From Sphingomonadales bacterium (lineage in GTDB: Bacteria > Pseudomonadota > Alphaproteobacteria > Sphingomonadales > Sphingomonadaceae), in contig JAGWUH010000006.1 in assembly GCA_028868535.1 (NCBI GenBank), positions 50,651 through 114,650 on the forward strand: DNA of 64,000 nucleotides, read 5' to 3'. The notes under the pieces were generated by a model. That model made no database searches. It was not told the origin of the DNA and worked only from the letters and a program-made list of their open reading frames with translations. The position numbers and the translations under genes are program-made. Numbering within the stretch: the first letter of the stretch is position 1; each line of letters starts with the position of its first letter. Positions 44,045 to 52,496 of the stretch are shown here, piece after piece.

Positions 44045-44500
44045 TCAGTGCAGCAGGCGCGAGGCCGGGGGTGTCCCGAGGCCGGATCGCAGCGAGCCCG
44101 AGGCCAGGTCGCCGATGGCGCCGGCCAGCGCGGCAAGCACCGCCAGCGCCATCGTCGCCGCCTGGGCGGAGGCTTCGGCGGCGCTGCCGGGCAGCGCGAT
44201 CGAGGCGAGGTGGAAGCCATCGCCCCCGCGGGAGATCATGCAGCCGGTTTCCGGCGCCACGAAGGCCAGCGCGGCCGATTCGCAGGCGCCGATCGCCAGG
44301 GCTTTCTCCAGCACGCCGGCGCCGGGGACGATGACGCCTTCGAGCAGCGAAAGCTCGGGCGCCTGTTCGATCAGGTCGAGGAAGGCGAGCAGGTGCTCGG
44401 CCTGGTCGCGGGGGTCGGCGATGGCGCTGTCGCAGGCGATACGGTCCAGTCTGCGGCGCCATATCGCCCAGTCGAGCCTGGAATGGATGCGGTCGGCCAT
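44045..44500 (-). CDS. Conserved hypothetical protein
   Basis: This 151-residue protein is not recognised. The start at ATG 44500 is supported by AAGGAG eight bases upstream; an ATG 12 codons earlier is the alternative. The N-terminal half contains RIHSRLDWAIWRRRLDRIAC and a helical stretch (EHLLAFLDLIEQAPELSLL). The C-terminal half is Ala-rich with strands (GDGFHLASIALPGSAAEASA). Neither a signal peptide nor a membrane helix is evident. It converges on moaE with three bases between the stops. Confidence 0.6.
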   Translation of the reverse strand: MADRIHSRLDWAIWRRRLDRIACDSAIADPRDQAEHLLAFLDLIEQAPELSLLEGVIVPGAGVLEKALAIGACESAALAFVAPETGCMISRGGDGFHLASIALPGSAAEASAQAATMALAVLAALAGAIGDLASGSLRSGLGTPPASRLLH

Positions 44501-44599
44501 GACGGGTGCTCCTTGCCCCGCCGTTTTACTTGCCAAAGCCCTAAGCCGTGCTTCGGCGCACCCTAGGGACTAACCCCACGGAATATGGTTTGCATGAGC

Positions 44600-45229
44600 T
44601 TATTGGCGCAACGTCGCGCGGATGGCATCGATTGCGGCGGCTTCCTCGTCCGCCCAGGCGGAGACGGTGGCCGATCCGTCGCGAATCGCCTGATCGTCGG
44701 GGCGTGGCGGCGCCGCGGGATCGTCGGCGGCGTGTGCCAGCCGGTCCTCGACCTGCAGGCGGTCGATCCCGGCCTGCGCCGAAAGCAACGCGCCGTGCGC
44801 GGACTGCATCTGCGACAACAGCGTCGTCGCACGCGCCCAGCCATCGCTGCCGGGCGCCGCGCCGGCAGCGGCACCGGCCGCCGCCTGCGCGGCCGCGCGC
44901 CGCGCGGGGAAACCGTCGTGGACCGATTGCGCCTCGGCCACCAGCGCCGCGACGCGTTGCGGCACCGGACCGCCGGGAGACGGCTCCGCGATGACCGGCG
45001 CGGGCGCCGGGGCGACCACCGGGGCGCTGCCGGAGACGCGTGGCGCGGCCGCCCCGCCGGGGCAGGCCTCGGTCGGCTGGGGGCAGCGCGGCAGGGCCTG
45101 GCCCTCGCTGCCGAGCAGTTCGGCCGGGCGCCGCGCGAGCGAGGGATATCCGGTGCCGCCGCCACAGCCGCCGATCAGCGGCAACAGGACCAGCGGCAAG
45201 CAGGCGAGGCTTTTCTTCCGTGCAGGCAT
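44600..45229 (-). CDS. Putative lipoprotein
   Basis: This 209-residue predicted lipoprotein has signal peptide SLACLPLVLLPLIGGC with lipobox IGGC. The mature chain is Ala/Pro-rich with low-complexity stretches (GGAAAPRVSGSAPVVAPAPA and AAQAAAGAAAGAAPG), then a helical C-terminus (DGSATVSAWADEEAAAIDAI). It has no family that I recognise. Translation may begin at ATG 45229 or at the ATG four codons upstream; neither has a clear ribosome binding site. It lies opposite the rplU promoter region. Confidence 0.6.
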   Translation of the reverse strand: MPARKKSLACLPLVLLPLIGGCGGGTGYPSLARRPAELLGSEGQALPRCPQPTEACPGGAAAPRVSGSAPVVAPAPAPVIAEPSPGGPVPQRVAALVAEAQSVHDGFPARRAAAQAAAGAAAGAAPGSDGWARATTLLSQMQSAHGALLSAQAGIDRLQVEDRLAHAADDPAAPPRPDDQAIRDGSATVSAWADEEAAAIDAIRATLRQ

Positions 45230-45326
45230 CGCACGATCCATAGTGCGTTTCGCGGCGGCTGGAAATCGCCCGTCGCAACGGCAGGCGGGATGCCGGTGAC
45301 AGTGCGCGCGATCGCATGAGTCGGCG

Positions 45327-45355
45327 TTGACTCGGGCGCCACCTTCGACTAGGGG
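45327..45355 (+). promoter_or_regulatory. Candidate rplU-rpmA promoter
   Basis: TTGACT (45327-45332) and TAGGGG (45350-45355) are 17 bases apart and leave a 120-base leader before rplU. The -10 box is poor, but such boxes are common in high-GC alphaproteobacteria. No leader structure for autogenous control was recognised. Confidence 0.35.
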
Positions 45356-45480
45356 CCACGCTTCCTTCAGCCACCGCGCCTGCGCGGCGGGCGGAAATCC
45401 GTATCGCTTTCGCGCCCATGCCGGTCCTGCCGGAAGGGCGAGGGGCGCGCGGCAGTGACTTTGGATTGGGATTAAGTATC

Positions 45481-45849
45481 ATGTTCGCAGTCGTGCGCAC
45501 GGGCGGCAAGCAGTATCGGGTCGCCGCCGGAGACAAGATCGCGGTCGAGAAGCTGGCGGGTGAAGCCGGCGACAAGATCGTGCTGGGTGAGGTCCTCCTC
45601 GCCGGGAATGACGGCCAGATTGCCGACGCCGCCGGCGTCGTCGTCTCGGCCGAGATCATCGCCCAGGCCAAGAGCGAGAAGGTCATCGTCTTCAAGAAGC
45701 GCCGCCGGCACAACTATCGCCGCCGCAACGGCCATCGCCAGCAGCTGACCCTGCTGCGCATCCTCTCCGTCGGCGGGGAGGAAAAGAAGGCCGCGAAGAA
45801 GAGCAAGGCCGCCTCTGGCGCCGCTGCTCCCGAAGCTGCCGCCGAATAA
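45481..45849 (+). CDS. rplU: 50S ribosomal protein L21
   Basis: L21 (122 residues) binds 23S r[23 protein letters not shown] at the start and [20 protein letters not shown] in the middle are the family signatures. The C-terminal tail ([20 protein letters not shown]) is a lineage-specific Ala/Lys extension longer than in E. coli (103 residues). It forms an operon with rpmA, 18 bases downstream. Confidence 0.97.
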   Translation: MFAVVRTGGKQYRVAAGDKIAVEKLAGEAGDKIVLGEVLLAGNDGQIADAAGVVVSAEIIAQAKSEKVIVFKKRRRHNYRRRNGHRQQLTLLRILSVGGEEKKAAKKSKAASGAAAPEAAAE

Positions 45850-45867
45850 TTCCGAGGAGTAGAAACC

Positions 45868-46137
45868 ATGGCACACAAGAAAGCAGGCGGCTCCTCGCGC
45901 AATGGTCGTGATTCGGCCGGCCGTCGCCTCGGCGTCAAGAAGTTCGGCGGTCAGGAAGTGATCGGCGGCAACATCATCATTCGCCAGCGCGGCACCCGCG
46001 TGTACCCGGGCGTCAACGTCGGCATGGGCAAGGACCACACGCTGTTCGCGCTCGCCGAAGGCCGCGTCCGCTTCCACGACGGCAAGCTCGGCCGCAAGTA
46101 CGTGTCGGTCGACGCCATGGCGGAAGCCGCCGAATAA
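45868..46137 (+). CDS. rpmA: 50S ribosomal protein L27
   Basis: L27 (89 residues) reaches into the peptidyl transferase centre with its N-terminus [20 protein letters not shown], the fully conserved family start. It is not made as a longer precursor here: there is no Firmicutes-type cleavable extension. [20 protein letters not shown] is also conserved. GAGGAG stands before the ATG. Hairpins and a terminator follow at 46155-46236; the obgE gene that often comes next is absent. Confidence 0.97.
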   Translation: MAHKKAGGSSRNGRDSAGRRLGVKKFGGQEVIGGNIIIRQRGTRVYPGVNVGMGKDHTLFALAEGRVRFHDGKLGRKYVSVDAMAEAAE

Positions 46138-46154
46138 ACCGGATGGTCGACAAC

Positions 46155-46236
46155 GGGCCATCCTGACGGGATGGCCCCCGCCGCTTCACGTGAGGCGGCT
46201 GAACGAGGGAGAGGGGCCCGCCCGTCTCCCTCTTTT
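46155..46236 (+). terminator. Hairpin and intrinsic terminator after rpmA
   Basis: A first stem GGGCCATCC/GGATGGCCC (46155-46163 and 46169-46177) has no T-run. The second, GAGGGAGA (46205-46212) and TCTCCCTC (46225-46232) with an inner GGG/CCC extension, is followed by TTTT and looks like the actual terminator of the ribosomal protein operon. Confidence 0.7.
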
Positions 46237-46358
46237 CGTTTCTCCCTCTCCGTCTGGTCGATGCGCCCCGCGCCCGGGGCGCGTCGGCGCTTTGCGTAAC
46301 CGCCCCGTCATCCATCCGGGCTAAGGCCGGACTGCGGGGCAAGATGGAGGACGAAGCC

Positions 46359-46904
46359 ATGTTCATCCGCAGCGAAAGGCTGTTCCTGCGGCCCGGCTGG
46401 CCCGAGGACTGGGAGGAACTGCTCGCCGTGATCGCCGACGAAGGCGTCGTGCGCAACCTGGCGATGGCGCCCTGGCCCTATACCGGCGACGACGCGCGCG
46501 CATTCGCGGCGCAGGTGCAGGACAGCCGCCTGCCGCATTTCCTGGTGACGCTGCCCGGCGCCAGCGGGGCCCGGCTGGTCGGCTGCGTCGGCCTGGCCCC
46601 CGGCGATGGCCCGGAGCCCGAGCTGGGCTATTGGATCGCCCGCGAGCACTGGGGCAAGGGCTATGCCACCGAAGCCGCGCGGGCGGCGATGACGGTCGCC
46701 AGAACGCTGGGCCATCGCGGCCTCGGCGCGGCGCAATTCCTCGACAACCCGGCGTCGGGCCGGGTGCTCGCCAAGCTGGGTTTCCGGCCGGTGGGGGCGG
46801 TGGAGCGCTGGTGTCGCAGCCGCAACGCCCGCGTTCCGGCGCAGGCCTGGCGGCGCGAGCTGGTCCCGGCCTGCGGCGACGAGGATTGCATGCGCGCGGC
46901 CTGA
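46359..46904 (+). CDS. GNAT-family N-acetyltransferase
   Basis: This 181-residue protein is of the GNAT fold, RimJ/RimL-like. The start FIRSERLFLRPGWPEDWEEL, the acetyl-CoA loop YWIAREHWGKGYATEAARAA, and GAAQFLDNPASGRVLAKLGF (the Asn-Pro-x-S segment and helix) fit members that acetylate protein N-termini or small molecules. The ATG at 46359 has GGAGG eight bases upstream; an ATG five codons earlier is weaker. In related genomes a gene like this follows rpmA and precedes obgE, but here a convergent gene follows. Confidence 0.88.
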   Translation: MFIRSERLFLRPGWPEDWEELLAVIADEGVVRNLAMAPWPYTGDDARAFAAQVQDSRLPHFLVTLPGASGARLVGCVGLAPGDGPEPELGYWIAREHWGKGYATEAARAAMTVARTLGHRGLGAAQFLDNPASGRVLAKLGFRPVGAVERWCRSRNARVPAQAWRRELVPACGDEDCMRAA

Positions 46905-46914
46905 GCGCGGTTCC

Positions 46915-47793
46915 CTATTCCGCGATCAGGCCGCGGTCGTCGATCTGCCAGGGGTGGAAGCCCGGCCGGAAGTAGCTGCACCAGGCCGGGAAGATCCGCC
47001 GCAGCACCCCGGGTTCCCGGAACAGGAACCCGGCAAGCCGGCGCCACGTCTTCGGTCCGCGCAGTCCGTCCTGCCGCAGCAGGTCCAGCGCATCGGCGAC
47101 GCGATGCGCGAAGAAGGTCTTCGTCACCACCAGCATCATCAGCGAACGTACCCACCAACGCTGCCACGACGACCAGCCGGCGGTGGCATGCAGGAACGTG
47201 TCGTAGGCGACGGCCTTGTGCTCGATCTCCTCGATCGCGTGCCAGCGCCACAATGCCGCCAGCGCGGGATCACAGCCGGCCAGCATGTCCGGGTGCGCCA
47301 GCAGGTCGTGCGCGAAGATCGCGGTGAAGTGTTCGAGCGCCATGGTCGTGGCGATGTTCGCCGCATCGGTCCGCTCGCGCGACAGCGCCATCAGCCCGTC
47401 GATCCGCGCCTCGATCCGCGAAAGGTCGTAGCCGGCGCCGCGAACCAGCCGGTTGAAGGCGATGTGTTCGCGGCTGTGGTTGGCTTCCTGGGCGATGAAA
47501 TCGCGAATCTGCCCGGCAAGCGGCTCGGCCGCCCCGCCGCTGCAGGCCCGCACCGATTCGATGAAGAAGGCCTCGCCCTTGGGGAACGTCGCCGACAGCG
47601 CGTTGAACCACGCGGTGGCGATCGGGTCCCCGCCTGCCCACCAGCGGCGGTCCAGCAGCCGGGGTGCGCTGCCGGCGGGCCAGTCGGGACGGCGGCGCAC
47701 GAGGATCGCCTGTTCGATTGTTGCGCGCGGACCGCTCTTGCCAGCAACGACTTTGCGCCTTACCGGGCCGTGACGATTCGGGGCGGTTGCCAT
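46915..47793 (-). CDS. Putative ferritin-like metal-dependent hydrolase (PF10118 type)
   Basis: This 292-residue helical protein carries acidic/His repeats of a dimetal four-helix bundle: GEAFFIESVRACSG, then FIAQEANHSREHIAFNRLVR, MALEHFTAIFAHDLL and WHAIEEIEHKAVAYDTFLHA. This pattern matches PF10118, annotated as predicted metal-dependent hydrolases, for which no reaction has been shown to my knowledge. The length is as expected. It is divergent from a TetR gene with only 28 bases between the starts, so that regulator probably controls it. Confidence 0.85.
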   Translation of the reverse strand: MATAPNRHGPVRRKVVAGKSGPRATIEQAILVRRRPDWPAGSAPRLLDRRWWAGGDPIATAWFNALSATFPKGEAFFIESVRACSGGAAEPLAGQIRDFIAQEANHSREHIAFNRLVRGAGYDLSRIEARIDGLMALSRERTDAANIATTMALEHFTAIFAHDLLAHPDMLAGCDPALAALWRWHAIEEIEHKAVAYDTFLHATAGWSSWQRWWVRSLMMLVVTKTFFAHRVADALDLLRQDGLRGPKTWRRLAGFLFREPGVLRRIFPAWCSYFRPGFHPWQIDDRGLIAE

Positions 47794-47809
47794 GCCCCTG
47801 CGGATAGGC

Positions 47810-47822
47810 TAGCTTACAGCTA
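47810..47822. promoter_or_regulatory. Candidate operator between the hydrolase and TetR genes
   Basis: TAGCT-TAC-AGCTA (47810-47822) is a perfect 5-bp inverted repeat with a 3-bp spacer, touching the first base of the TetR start codon. It is in the 28-base gap between divergent starts, where the promoters must overlap both genes. It is a modest candidate for autorepression. Confidence 0.4.
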
Positions 47823-48418
47823 TGTCAATAAGAAAGCGACTCACTCAGGAGGAGAGCCGATCGGTGGCTCTCGAAGCCGCGCGTGCGTTGTTGCTCGAAT
47901 CCGGCCCCCAGGCCGTGACGCTCAAGGCCGTCGCGGCGCGGATGGGCCGCACCCATGCCAACCTGCTCCACCATTTCGGTTCTGCGGCGGGCCTGCAGAA
48001 GGCGTTGGCCGGCCAGTTGGCCACCGGCATCTGCGCCACCATCGAGCAGGCGGTGTTCGATTTCCGTGCCGGCACCGCCACCCCGCGCAAGGTCGTGGAC
48101 CTCGCGTTCGATGCGTTCGGTCGCGAAGGCGCCGGTGCGCTGGCGTCCTGGATGCTGCTCACCGGCAACGAGGACGCGCTCGATCCGATCGTCGGGGCGA
48201 TTCACGATCTCGTCGATCACCTGCACGACGGGGAGGACGATTCGGTCAGCCGCACCGTGCTCAAGCTGTGCCTGCTGGCGCTGGGTGACGCGCAGCTCGG
48301 CCGGCCGCTGGCCGCCGCGCTCGACCTGCCGCCCTGCACGGCGCGCGACATGGCGGAGAAGATGCTGGTCGAATCGACCGCGGGCCGCCTTCAGGAGCCG
48401 GCCGAGATCGTCGCCTGA
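47822..48418 (+). CDS. TetR/AcrR family transcriptional regulator
   Basis: This 198-residue protein has a TetR helix-turn-helix at residues 15-60: VALEAARALLLESGPQAVTL then VAARMGRTHANLLHHFGSAA, the latter being the recognition helix. The C-terminal helical domain should bind a small ligand. It stands divergent to the ferritin-like hydrolase, which makes that gene its likely target. Its last 28 bases overlap the 3' end of the convergent ygfZ gene, an unusually long overlap in this window. Confidence 0.9.
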   Translation: MSIRKRLTQEESRSVALEAARALLLESGPQAVTLKAVAARMGRTHANLLHHFGSAAGLQKALAGQLATGICATIEQAVFDFRAGTATPRKVVDLAFDAFGREGAGALASWMLLTGNEDALDPIVGAIHDLVDHLHDGEDDSVSRTVLKLCLLALGDAQLGRPLAAALDLPPCTARDMAEKMLVESTAGRLQEPAEIVA

Positions 48419-49098
48419 AGCCAGTCCGGCCAGCCGTCTGCCGGCACGTCGTCGACCCGCGCGCGTTCGACCCGCGGCGCGCCGTCGGGGCCGGGCACGA
48501 CGCGCAGCCGCCGGTGCACCTTCTGCCGCCAGTTCATGCGGGCGGTGTTCTCCTGCCCGACATAGCAGCCCTTGGTGAAGCTCACGCCGTTGAGCGCGTC
48601 GGCATTGCATTCCAGCCACAACGTCTCGCCGTTGCCAAGTTCCTCGCGGCCTTCCGCGACGCCATGGGCGAGGCGATGCGCGCGCCAGGCGCCGTCGGCC
48701 GGCGCGCTGTCGTCCTGCGGCGCCAGCCAGCGCCAGCCCAGCGCCGCGAGGCGCGGATCGGGCATGGCGCCGCCGCGCGGTTCGGTTGACCAGTGCACGG
48801 CCAGCGCGGGATCCACGGCGATCGCAATCCGCCGCCGCAGCCGGTAAAGCCCGAGCCGCTTCGCCAGTGCTTCGGCAACCCCGGCCTCGCAGTCGAGCAG
48901 CAGCACGCCGCCGCCGCCGTCCCAGACCAGAAAGTCGAACAGCACCTTGCCCTGCGGCGTCAGCAAGCCCGCCCAGACCGGCAGCGGTTGCGCCACGTCC
49001 TGGGTAACGAGTCCCTGGAGAAAGCCGACGACGTCCTCGTCGGGGGCCTCGGGGGACAGGCGAATCACGGCGCGATCGGAGAGGCGAGTGGCGGTCAT
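48391..49098 (-). CDS. ygfZ: Folate-binding Fe-S repair protein YgfZ
   Basis: YgfZ (235 residues) resembles the T-protein of glycine cleavage and binds tetrahydrofolate while helping to maintain iron-sulfur enzymes such as MiaB. The family signature K-G-C-Y-x-G-Q-E is present in FTKGCYVGQENTARM. The N-terminus VIRLSPEAPDEDVVGFLQGL and the LLTPQGKVLFDFLVW block belong to the same fold. It faces a dihydroorotase-like gene, an arrangement common in sphingomonads, with 90 bases between the starts. Confidence 0.93.
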   Translation of the reverse strand: MTATRLSDRAVIRLSPEAPDEDVVGFLQGLVTQDVAQPLPVWAGLLTPQGKVLFDFLVWDGGGGVLLLDCEAGVAEALAKRLGLYRLRRRIAIAVDPALAVHWSTEPRGGAMPDPRLAALGWRWLAPQDDSAPADGAWRAHRLAHGVAEGREELGNGETLWLECNADALNGVSFTKGCYVGQENTARMNWRQKVHRRLRVVPGPDGAPRVERARVDDVPADGWPDWLQATISAGS

Positions 49099-49188
49099 GC
49101 CGGGAAAATGGCGTGCCGCGCCGCGCTTGGAAAGGGGTGGCGCAGTTTCGTCCTTCCCCCCCGCCCGGCGCGCGGCTAATCCGGCGGC

Positions 49189-50514
49189 ATGACCCAGGCC
49201 CCAGAACTCGTCCTCGCCCATGGCACCGTCCACACCCCGTCCGGCCCAGTCCTGGCCGATGTCGCCGTGCGCGACGGCCGCATCCTCGGCATCGGCAGCT
49301 ACCCGCAGGCGGCGCGCCGCATCGACTGCACCGGGCTGGACGTGCTGCCGGGCGTCATCGACAGCCAGGTCCACTTCCGCGAGCCCGGGCTGGAGCACAA
49401 GGAAGACCTCGAATCGGGCAGCCGCGCGGCGGTGCTCGGCGGGGTCACCGCGGTGTTCGAGATGCCCAACACCAGCCCCAACACCGACAGCGCCGATCGC
49501 GTGGCGGACAAGCTTAGCCGCGCGCACCATCGCATGTATTGCGACCATGCGTTCTATGTCGGGGCGACGGCGGACAACGCCGCCAAACTTGCCGAGCTGG
49601 AGCGCATTCCCGGCACCGCCGGGGTCAAGATCTTCATGGGTGCGTCAACCGGCAGCCTGCTGGTGGCCGAGGACGCGGCGCTGGCGCGCGTGCTGGCCAG
49701 CGGCGTGCGCCGCGTCGCCATCCATGCCGAGGACGAGGCGCGGATGCAGGAGCGCCGCGACCTGCGGGTCGAGGGGGACGCCGCCAGCCACCCGGTCTGG
49801 CGCGACGACGAGTCGGCGATGCTTGCCACCCGCCGCATTCTGCGCCTCGCCCGCGCCGCTCGGCGGCCGATCCACGTGCTCCACGTCACCACCCCGGCGG
49901 AGCTGGAACTGATCGCGCAGCACCGCGACATCGCCACCTGCGAGGTCACCCCGCAGCACCTGACGCTGGCGGCGGAGGACGCCTATCCGCGGCTTGGCAC
50001 TTATGCCCAGATGAACCCGCCGATCCGCAGCGCCGCGCACCGCGACGGGCTGTGGCACTGGTTGCGCCAGGGCGTGCCGGACGTGCTCGGCTCGGACCAT
50101 GCGCCGCACACGCGCGAGGAAAAGGCCAAGGCCTATCCCGCCAGCCCCAGCGGCATGCCCGGGGTGCAGACGCTGCTGCCGCTGATGCTCGACCACGTCG
50201 CGAAGGGGCGGATGACGCTCGAACGGCTGATCGACATGACCAGCGCCGGCGTCCAGCGCGTGTTCGGCTTGCAGTCCAAGGGGCGGATTGCGACGGGTTA
50301 TGACGCCGATTTCACCGTGGTGGACCGCAAGGGCAGCTTCACCATCGAGGAAGCCTGGCTCGAAAGTCGCTGCGGCTGGTCGCCGTTCACCGGCATGACG
50401 CTTTCGGGCCGCGTGGTGGGCACGATCGTGCGCGGCCACAGCGCGATGTGGGAAGGGCAGCTTGCCAACGAGGCCACCGGCGAGGCGCTGAAGTTCGCGG
50501 GCGCGCTGGCCTGA
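49189..50514 (+). CDS. Dihydroorotase-like amidohydrolase
   Basis: This 441-residue amidohydrolase is of the dihydroorotase/allantoinase type. The core is VIDSQVHFREPGLEHKEDLE, with Gln in place of the first His of the usual H-x-H metal pair. The Lys that is carboxylated is kept (AGVKIFMGAS), as are two His (VAIHAEDEAR and HVLHVTTPAEL) and the catalytic Asp in VLGSDHAPHTREEK. Allantoinases and type I dihydroorotases share this set. Because one metal ligand is changed, it may use a single metal or a different reaction, so I give no symbol. No other pyrimidine gene except pyrE (29 kb away) is in the window. Confidence 0.85.
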   Translation: MTQAPELVLAHGTVHTPSGPVLADVAVRDGRILGIGSYPQAARRIDCTGLDVLPGVIDSQVHFREPGLEHKEDLESGSRAAVLGGVTAVFEMPNTSPNTDSADRVADKLSRAHHRMYCDHAFYVGATADNAAKLAELERIPGTAGVKIFMGASTGSLLVAEDAALARVLASGVRRVAIHAEDEARMQERRDLRVEGDAASHPVWRDDESAMLATRRILRLARAARRPIHVLHVTTPAELELIAQHRDIATCEVTPQHLTLAAEDAYPRLGTYAQMNPPIRSAAHRDGLWHWLRQGVPDVLGSDHAPHTREEKAKAYPASPSGMPGVQTLLPLMLDHVAKGRMTLERLIDMTSAGVQRVFGLQSKGRIATGYDADFTVVDRKGSFTIEEAWLESRCGWSPFTGMTLSGRVVGTIVRGHSAMWEGQLANEATGEALKFAGALA

Positions 50515-50543
50515 ACGCTGGCCTGAACAGGAGATCACCGACA

Positions 50544-51125
50544 ATGCCGAAGACCATGTTCCTCGTCATGGACATGATGAACGATCTCGTCGCCGAGAAC
50601 GGCTTCAACGCGCAGACATACGGCGTGCAGGTGAAGGCGCGCAATGTCCTGCCCAACACCGCCGCCGCGATCGCCGCCTCGCGCGATGCCGGCGCGGCGA
50701 TCGGCTTCGTCCGCGTCGGTTTCTCGGCGGACTATCGCGAGGCGCCCGCCAACAGCCCGATCTTCAGCGGGGCGCGGAAGAATGGCATCTTCCAGCTCGG
50801 CACCTGGGGCACCCAGGTCTATGACAGCCTGGCGCCGCAGCCGCAGGACTTCGATATCGTCAAGCACCGTGTCAGCCCGTTCTACGGCACGGCGCTGGAG
50901 CCGATCCTGCGCGCGCAGGGGATCGAGCGGCTGGTGCTGTGCGGCGTCTCCACCAATGGCGTCGTCCATTCGGGCGCCCGCGAAGCGCACGATCGCGACT
51001 ATGAATGCATTATCCTGGAGGATTGCTGTGCCGGCGTGACCCCCGAGGAACACGCCCATGCGATCGCATGCCTGGGCCGCTATGCGCGCATCGTCGCCAG
51101 CACGGACTTCGACTGGGCGGCGTGA
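50544..51125 (+). CDS. Isochorismatase-like cysteine hydrolase
   Basis: This 193-residue protein is of the isochorismatase / nicotinamidase superfamily. The triad is visible: Asp10 in MFLVMDMMNDLVAENGF, the Lys in FDIVKHRVSPFYGT, and the nucleophile Cys in LVLCGVSTNGVVHSGAREAH. Family members hydrolyse amides or enol ethers, from N-carbamoyl compounds to nicotinamide. The reaction here is open. It follows the dihydroorotase-like gene by 29 bases, so a hydrolytic pair on a cyclic amide is conceivable. It may equally head the catabolic cluster that follows. Confidence 0.88.
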   Translation: MPKTMFLVMDMMNDLVAENGFNAQTYGVQVKARNVLPNTAAAIAASRDAGAAIGFVRVGFSADYREAPANSPIFSGARKNGIFQLGTWGTQVYDSLAPQPQDFDIVKHRVSPFYGTALEPILRAQGIERLVLCGVSTNGVVHSGAREAHDRDYECIILEDCCAGVTPEEHAHAIACLGRYARIVASTDFDWAA

Positions 51126-51213
51126 ACCCCTGAATTTCCGTACGATTTGCGTCCCAACCGCGAGCTGGACGCGCGGCGACGCGCGCCCGGCCCGCGGCAT
51201 TTCGGCTCGCCGC

Positions 51214-51241
51214 TTGACCGAATCCGAAATAATGCATTATG
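51214..51241 (+). promoter_or_regulatory. Promoter with 12-bp palindrome before the catabolic cluster
   Basis: TTGACC (51214-51219) is followed, at about 16-base spacing, by ATTATG (51236-51241). The perfect palindrome ATAATGCATTAT (51229-51240) overlies the -10 region. The dehydratase-like gene starts at 51284. This suggests a separately regulated transcript from here, with the repressor encoded elsewhere. Confidence 0.5.
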
Positions 51242-51283
51242 TGCGCACCATCAGGCGGGAGCGCCGAACCAGGAGTCATACCC

Positions 51284-52483
51284 ATGAGCAATGAACAGGA
51301 CGTCGGCGCCGCCCCCGCGGAAGGCAAGATCACCCCGGAAGCGATCAAGGCTGCCGAGAACATGATCGGCATGCAGCTGCGCCCCGAAGGGCCGTACCTG
51401 CAGGACGCCACCGAGGACACGATGCGCAACTGGTGCAACGGCATCGGCGATCTCAACCCGCTGTACCGCGATCTCGAGCATGGCCGCCTGTCGCGCCACG
51501 GCTCGATCGTCGCGCACCCGAACTTCCCGATGGCGTTCGGCTGGGTCGGCCGCACCCGCTGGGGCCTGCCGGGCGTACACGGCTTCTATGCCGGCAACGA
51601 CTGGGAGCTGTTCCGCCACATCCGCCCGGGTGACCGCATCACCGCGATCGAGCGCGTCGTCGGCATCGACGTCAAGGAATCGAAGTTCTCGGGCACGCTG
51701 GTGATCCAGTACGTCGAGGCGAGCTATGCCAACCAGCACGGCGACCTTGTCGCCCGCGCGCTCGGCACCTGCACCCGCCACGAGCGCAAGGCCGCCCGCG
51801 ATGCCGGCAAGTACTCGGAGATCAAGACCCACGAGTACACGCCCGAGGAATTCGCGGTGATCGACCAGGCGATCCTCGACGAGGAAAAGAACATGCGTGG
51901 CGCCAACGTGCGCTACTGGGACGAAGTGCAGGTGGGCGAGGAACTGCCGCCGATCGTGCGCGGTCCGCTCAGCCTGATGGACACGATGGGCTTCCTGGTC
52001 GGCTCGGGCCGCGGCCACACCCATGGCGTGATCTTCAAGAACGCGGTCAAGCACCCCGGCCACTTCTTCCGCAACCCGGAAGCCGGCGGCGGCATCGAGT
52101 ACACCGGCATCGGCCATCACCGCGAATCGACCGCCAAGGAAGTGGGCGTCCCCGGCGTCTACGATTACGGCCCACAGCGCTCGTCGTGGATGGCCAGCCT
52201 CGTCACCAACTGGATGGGCGACGCCGGCTTCCTCAAGCGCATCCGCACCCAGATGCGCGGTTTCAACATCATGGGCGATTGCACCTGGGCGCGCGGCAAG
52301 GTGACGAACAAGTACATCAAGGACGGCAACGCGCTGGTGGACATCGAGATCCGCGGCGAGAACCAGCGCGGCGAACTGACCACGCCGGGCCTCGCCACCG
52401 TGCTGCTGCCCTCGCTGAACCCGAACCACAACGTGTTCTTCGACGGCCGCAACTGCGACCTCGAACTTCCTGTCGTCCGCTAA
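51284..52483 (+). CDS. FAS1-like/MaoC-type dehydratase-domain protein
   Basis: This 399-residue protein contains two hot-dog domains of the FAS1-like dehydratase type. The first half has FPMAFGWVGRTRWGLPGVHG and GNDWELFRHIRPGDRITAIE. The second half has [20 protein letters not shown], the standard MaoC-like second domain entry, with GHTHGVIFKNAVKHPGHFFR. Members hydrate enoyl-CoAs or, in steroid pathways, act as paired subunits. AGGAG precedes the ATG at 51284. Followed after 13 bases by two CoA-transferase genes. Confidence 0.85.
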   Translation: MSNEQDVGAAPAEGKITPEAIKAAENMIGMQLRPEGPYLQDATEDTMRNWCNGIGDLNPLYRDLEHGRLSRHGSIVAHPNFPMAFGWVGRTRWGLPGVHGFYAGNDWELFRHIRPGDRITAIERVVGIDVKESKFSGTLVIQYVEASYANQHGDLVARALGTCTRHERKAARDAGKYSEIKTHEYTPEEFAVIDQAILDEEKNMRGANVRYWDEVQVGEELPPIVRGPLSLMDTMGFLVGSGRGHTHGVIFKNAVKHPGHFFRNPEAGGGIEYTGIGHHRESTAKEVGVPGVYDYGPQRSSWMASLVTNWMGDAGFLKRIRTQMRGFNIMGDCTWARGKVTNKYIKDGNALVDIEIRGENQRGELTTPGLATVLLPSLNPNHNVFFDGRNCDLELPVVR

Positions 52484-52496
52484 AGGGAACCGCCTC

